A stretch of 14,025 nucleotides of DNA from Chitinophagaceae bacterium UBA2789 (lineage in GTDB: Bacteria > Bacteroidota > Bacteroidia > Chitinophagales > Chitinophagaceae). Made by a program: the position numbers and the translations under genes. Below the pieces are notes generated by a model that saw nothing but the letters and a program-made list of their open reading frames with translations, was not told the origin of the DNA and did no database searches. The DNA is taken from assembly GCA_002352145.1 (NCBI GenBank), contig DEHX01000082.1, forward strand, positions 1 through 14,025, written 5' to 3'. Positions 12,105 through 14,025 of this stretch are shown here, piece after piece (the first letter of the stretch is position 1; every line of letters begins with the position of its first letter).

Positions 12105-13929
12105 TCCTGTATATCAATGGGAGATGAATTTTTACCACTACACCTTTACCGTTGCTATTGTTATCTATTGAAAAATCGGCTTTTGTTTTCAGTTTAATAT
12201 TCAGCAAATATATCCTGTCTTTTATTATCTGGCTGGCCCGGCTGATATGCTCGTTGTTTTTACTTCCCGGTGTAATTAGTCCTTTCCCATTGTCGTGGAT
12301 GACTATTTCCACAGATTTATGTGCCTGTTTGAAGTCGACCCGGATTTCTCCCTCATAATTTATTCCTGCAAATCCATGCTCAATACTGTTTTCAATAAAA
12401 GGCTGAATAATCATAGAGGGAATCATAACATCGCCGGGTTCAATTTCGCCGTCAACCATAAGTGAATAAGTAAATATTTGCGGGAAGCGCATCTTTTGAA
12501 TTTCAAGATATTCTTTCAAAAATTCAATTTCCTGTTTTATTGTTACATACTCTTTATAAGTACTTTCTAAAGTTTCCCGCATAATATGGGAGAATTTAGA
12601 AAGATTGGAAGCAAGGGCTTTTCCGTCGTTTTCCTTCATGGCAAACCGCTGCATAGCCGTAAGTGCATTAAAGAAAAAATGAGGGTTCATCCGGGCACGG
12701 TTTAAGCGCTGCTCGGTTTCTAAAATCTTTTGTTTGTTTTTTAACGCCTGTTGCCGGAAATAAAACGCTACTAACCCCAGCACAAGCAAACCGCCTAATC
12801 CAAGAAGAGCATAGATTAGTTTTTGCTGGGAGAGTTCTTTAATCGTTTTCTCATTTTTAGCCTGGTTGTATTTTTTTTCCACTTCATTTACAGCTTTGGC
12901 ATTTTCCTGGGTGTTCAGGCTGTCTGTAATCTTCTTTTCGGCGTATAAGGCCCGGTAAGCCGTTTTATAATCACCAAGACTGTCAGCTATTTCTGCTACC
13001 AGGCTGTATGCATTGGCTATTAGTGGGGGAAATTTTAATTTTTTAAAGTAATTTAAACAGGAGTCAGCCCATTTTTTAGCCTCCGGGAAATTTCCCATTT
13101 TCAGCAAAATATTACCCTTGTCACCATAGCTGGTTCCCACGGCATTATTCAGTTCCCCGGGATTTGCCAATGCAATAGATGAATCAATATATAATAAAGC
13201 TTGTTTATAATCCTTTTGCTGGTAAGAAATGGTATTCATTTTATTATAGCTTACCTGTAATCCTTTTTTATAACCTGTTTGCCGGGCAATAGTAATGGCC
13301 TGGTTAAAGAATAAGGTAGCAGAGTCCAGCAATTGTTTCTCTTTCGTATCCTGAAAAAGAAAGTAGTACCGGGATCCTGCTTTGTTTAATAGATCGGTTT
13401 TAACGGTTGAACTTTTTATCTTTTCTATTATTGGAAGTGCTTTATGCAGATAGTCAAGGCTTCTGTCTGCTTGTCCCATCCGGGAAAAGATCTGTGCGAT
13501 GCTGAGCATTACATCCGCTTCTTGTTCACTATCGTTAGAAGTTTGCACAATGGTTAGCATTTTTAAACTGTAGTCAATGGCGGCCTGGTACTCTGCTTTA
13601 AAATAGTGAAGCGATGAACGTAATTTGTAAACAGGAAGCCATTCTTTTTCCTTACATCCTTGTTTTTTAAGTAAAGATTCGGCCATCTCCAGCGATTGTT
13701 GGGCTGAATCAAGCTCTTTTGTATCAAGGTAAACCTGTGCCTTTTGTTCATACCCTTTTATTTTGCAGGCAGGTTCAGGATTATTGATAAGCAGGTCGGT
13801 ATTTATTTTTTCCTCTTTTTTCCAAACATCGCAAAGGCAGTTTTGTGAAATGCTGGTTTTTGTGAAAAAAACAACTGTAAGGAGTAAAGTTTTGATGATA
13901 TATAGCTTTCGGTTATCCATGATTAGCAT
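12085..13929 (-). CDS. TPR-containing LytS-type sensor histidine kinase
   Basis: A 614-aa membrane protein. An N-terminal signal-like segment (about 8-29, KLYIIKTLLLTVVFFTKTSIS) is followed by Gln, then a periplasmic region of TPR-type helical repeats (about 55-340; for example AQVYLDTKELDSAQQSLEMA and NILLKMGNFPEAKKWADSCL). A coiled segment leads to one membrane helix (about 371-391) and the His_kinase domain with phospho-acceptor H417 in RMNPHFFFNALTAMQRF. The ATPase domain has the N-box QPFIENSIEHGF (509-520) and G-box DNGKG (546-550). Catalytic residues look intact. In such proteins the TPR part is thought to sense a periplasmic protein or peptide (inference). ATG 13920 is an equally possible start, three codons in. 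The response-regulator gene overlaps its 3' end by 20 bases. Confidence 0.93.
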   Translation of the reverse strand: MLIMDNRKLYIIKTLLLTVVFFTKTSISQNCLCDVWKKEEKINTDLLINNPEPACKIKGYEQKAQVYLDTKELDSAQQSLEMAESLLKKQGCKEKEWLPVYKLRSSLHYFKAEYQAAIDYSLKMLTIVQTSNDSEQEADVMLSIAQIFSRMGQADRSLDYLHKALPIIEKIKSSTVKTDLLNKAGSRYYFLFQDTKEKQLLDSATLFFNQAITIARQTGYKKGLQVSYNKMNTISYQQKDYKQALLYIDSSIALANPGELNNAVGTSYGDKGNILLKMGNFPEAKKWADSCLNYFKKLKFPPLIANAYSLVAEIADSLGDYKTAYRALYAEKKITDSLNTQENAKAVNEVEKKYNQAKNEKTIKELSQQKLIYALLGLGGLLVLGLVAFYFRQQALKNKQKILETEQRLNRARMNPHFFFNALTAMQRFAMKENDGKALASNLSKFSHIMRETLESTYKEYVTIKQEIEFLKEYLEIQKMRFPQIFTYSLMVDGEIEPGDVMIPSMIIQPFIENSIEHGFAGINYEGEIRVDFKQAHKSVEIVIHDNGKGLITPGSKNNEHISRASQIIKDRIYLLNIKLKTKADFSIDNNSNGKGVVVKIHLPLIYRNENTDN

Positions 13930-13982
13930 ACGCTTACTATTGGCGGAACAGTTTTGTCATACATCATACCCAGGCTGCACCT

Positions 13983-13998
13983 GGCACAATGCAGTGCC
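13983..13998. other. Small inverted repeat upstream of the kinase gene
   Basis: GGCAC and GTGCC flank AATGCA, about 55 bases upstream of the kinase start, in a region with no coding signal. There is no T run, so it is not a terminator. It could be an operator or chance. No TAnnTTTG element is visible in this 96-base stretch. Confidence 0.25.
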
Positions 13999-14025
13999 TG
14001 TAAAATAAGAAAACTACTGCATTCT

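Noticed and set aside
11727..12197. 156-codon plus-strand open frame across the regulator and kinase
   Set aside because: It is a shadow of the conserved receiver domain on the minus strand, with no domain features.
1..14025. A defence island, mobile element, CRISPR array or new multi-gene system
   Set aside because: The genes are housekeeping or common Bacteroidota envelope functions; no transposase, integrase, toxin-antitoxin pair, direct-repeat array or compositional break was seen.

Overview
The window looks like ordinary chromosome from a Bacteroidota member, most likely class Chitinophagia, family Chitinophagaceae (inference; no 16S is present). The clues are an outer-membrane beta-barrel of the CarboxypepD_reg/plug type, a type IX secretion C-terminal sorting domain, a CCDC81-like HU protein, a TPR histidine kinase paired with a LytTR regulator, the DUF4295 gene between rpmG and ftsY, TAnnTTTG-type promoter elements, and A/T-rich start contexts mostly without Shine-Dalgarno sequences. 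There is no tRNA, rRNA, CRISPR array, insertion sequence or prophage signal.

Layout. Positions 1-123 are the 3' end of an outer-membrane beta-barrel gene. One base later a short membrane-anchored HU-CCDC81-like gene begins (125-769), followed by a zinc-ribbon SAM methyltransferase (831-1727). A glutaminyl-peptide cyclotransferase lipoprotein (1728-2516, minus) converges on it with abutting stop codons. A 298-base divergent gap with promoter elements separates the cyclotransferase from a secreted M43 (pappalysin-like) metalloprotease (2815-4065). Two hairpin terminators lie between the protease and the convergent lpdA (4202-5605, minus). Divergent from lpdA is a TonB-receptor-like outer-membrane protein (5802-8252).

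The central translation and targeting cluster runs rpmB, rpmG, a 57-aa DUF4295 gene (8829-9002), then a terminator-like hairpin, then ftsY and rimO, which overlap by one base. Convergent to rimO is a two-component operon on the minus strand: a TPR-LytS-type sensor kinase (12085-13929) followed by a LytTR response regulator (11361-12104), overlapping by 20 bases.

How the genes fit together. The middle block covers ribosome assembly, membrane targeting and ribosomal modification (RimO acts on uS12). The cyclotransferase is a plausible modifier of exported proteins: the neighbouring protease and the sensor kinase both have predicted signal-peptide cleavage sites directly before Gln. I found no convincing undescribed multi-gene system. 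The best leads are the cyclotransferase/+1-Gln link, the small DUF4295 gene, the short anchored HU protein without a SPOR domain, and the hairpin between the ribosomal genes and ftsY.
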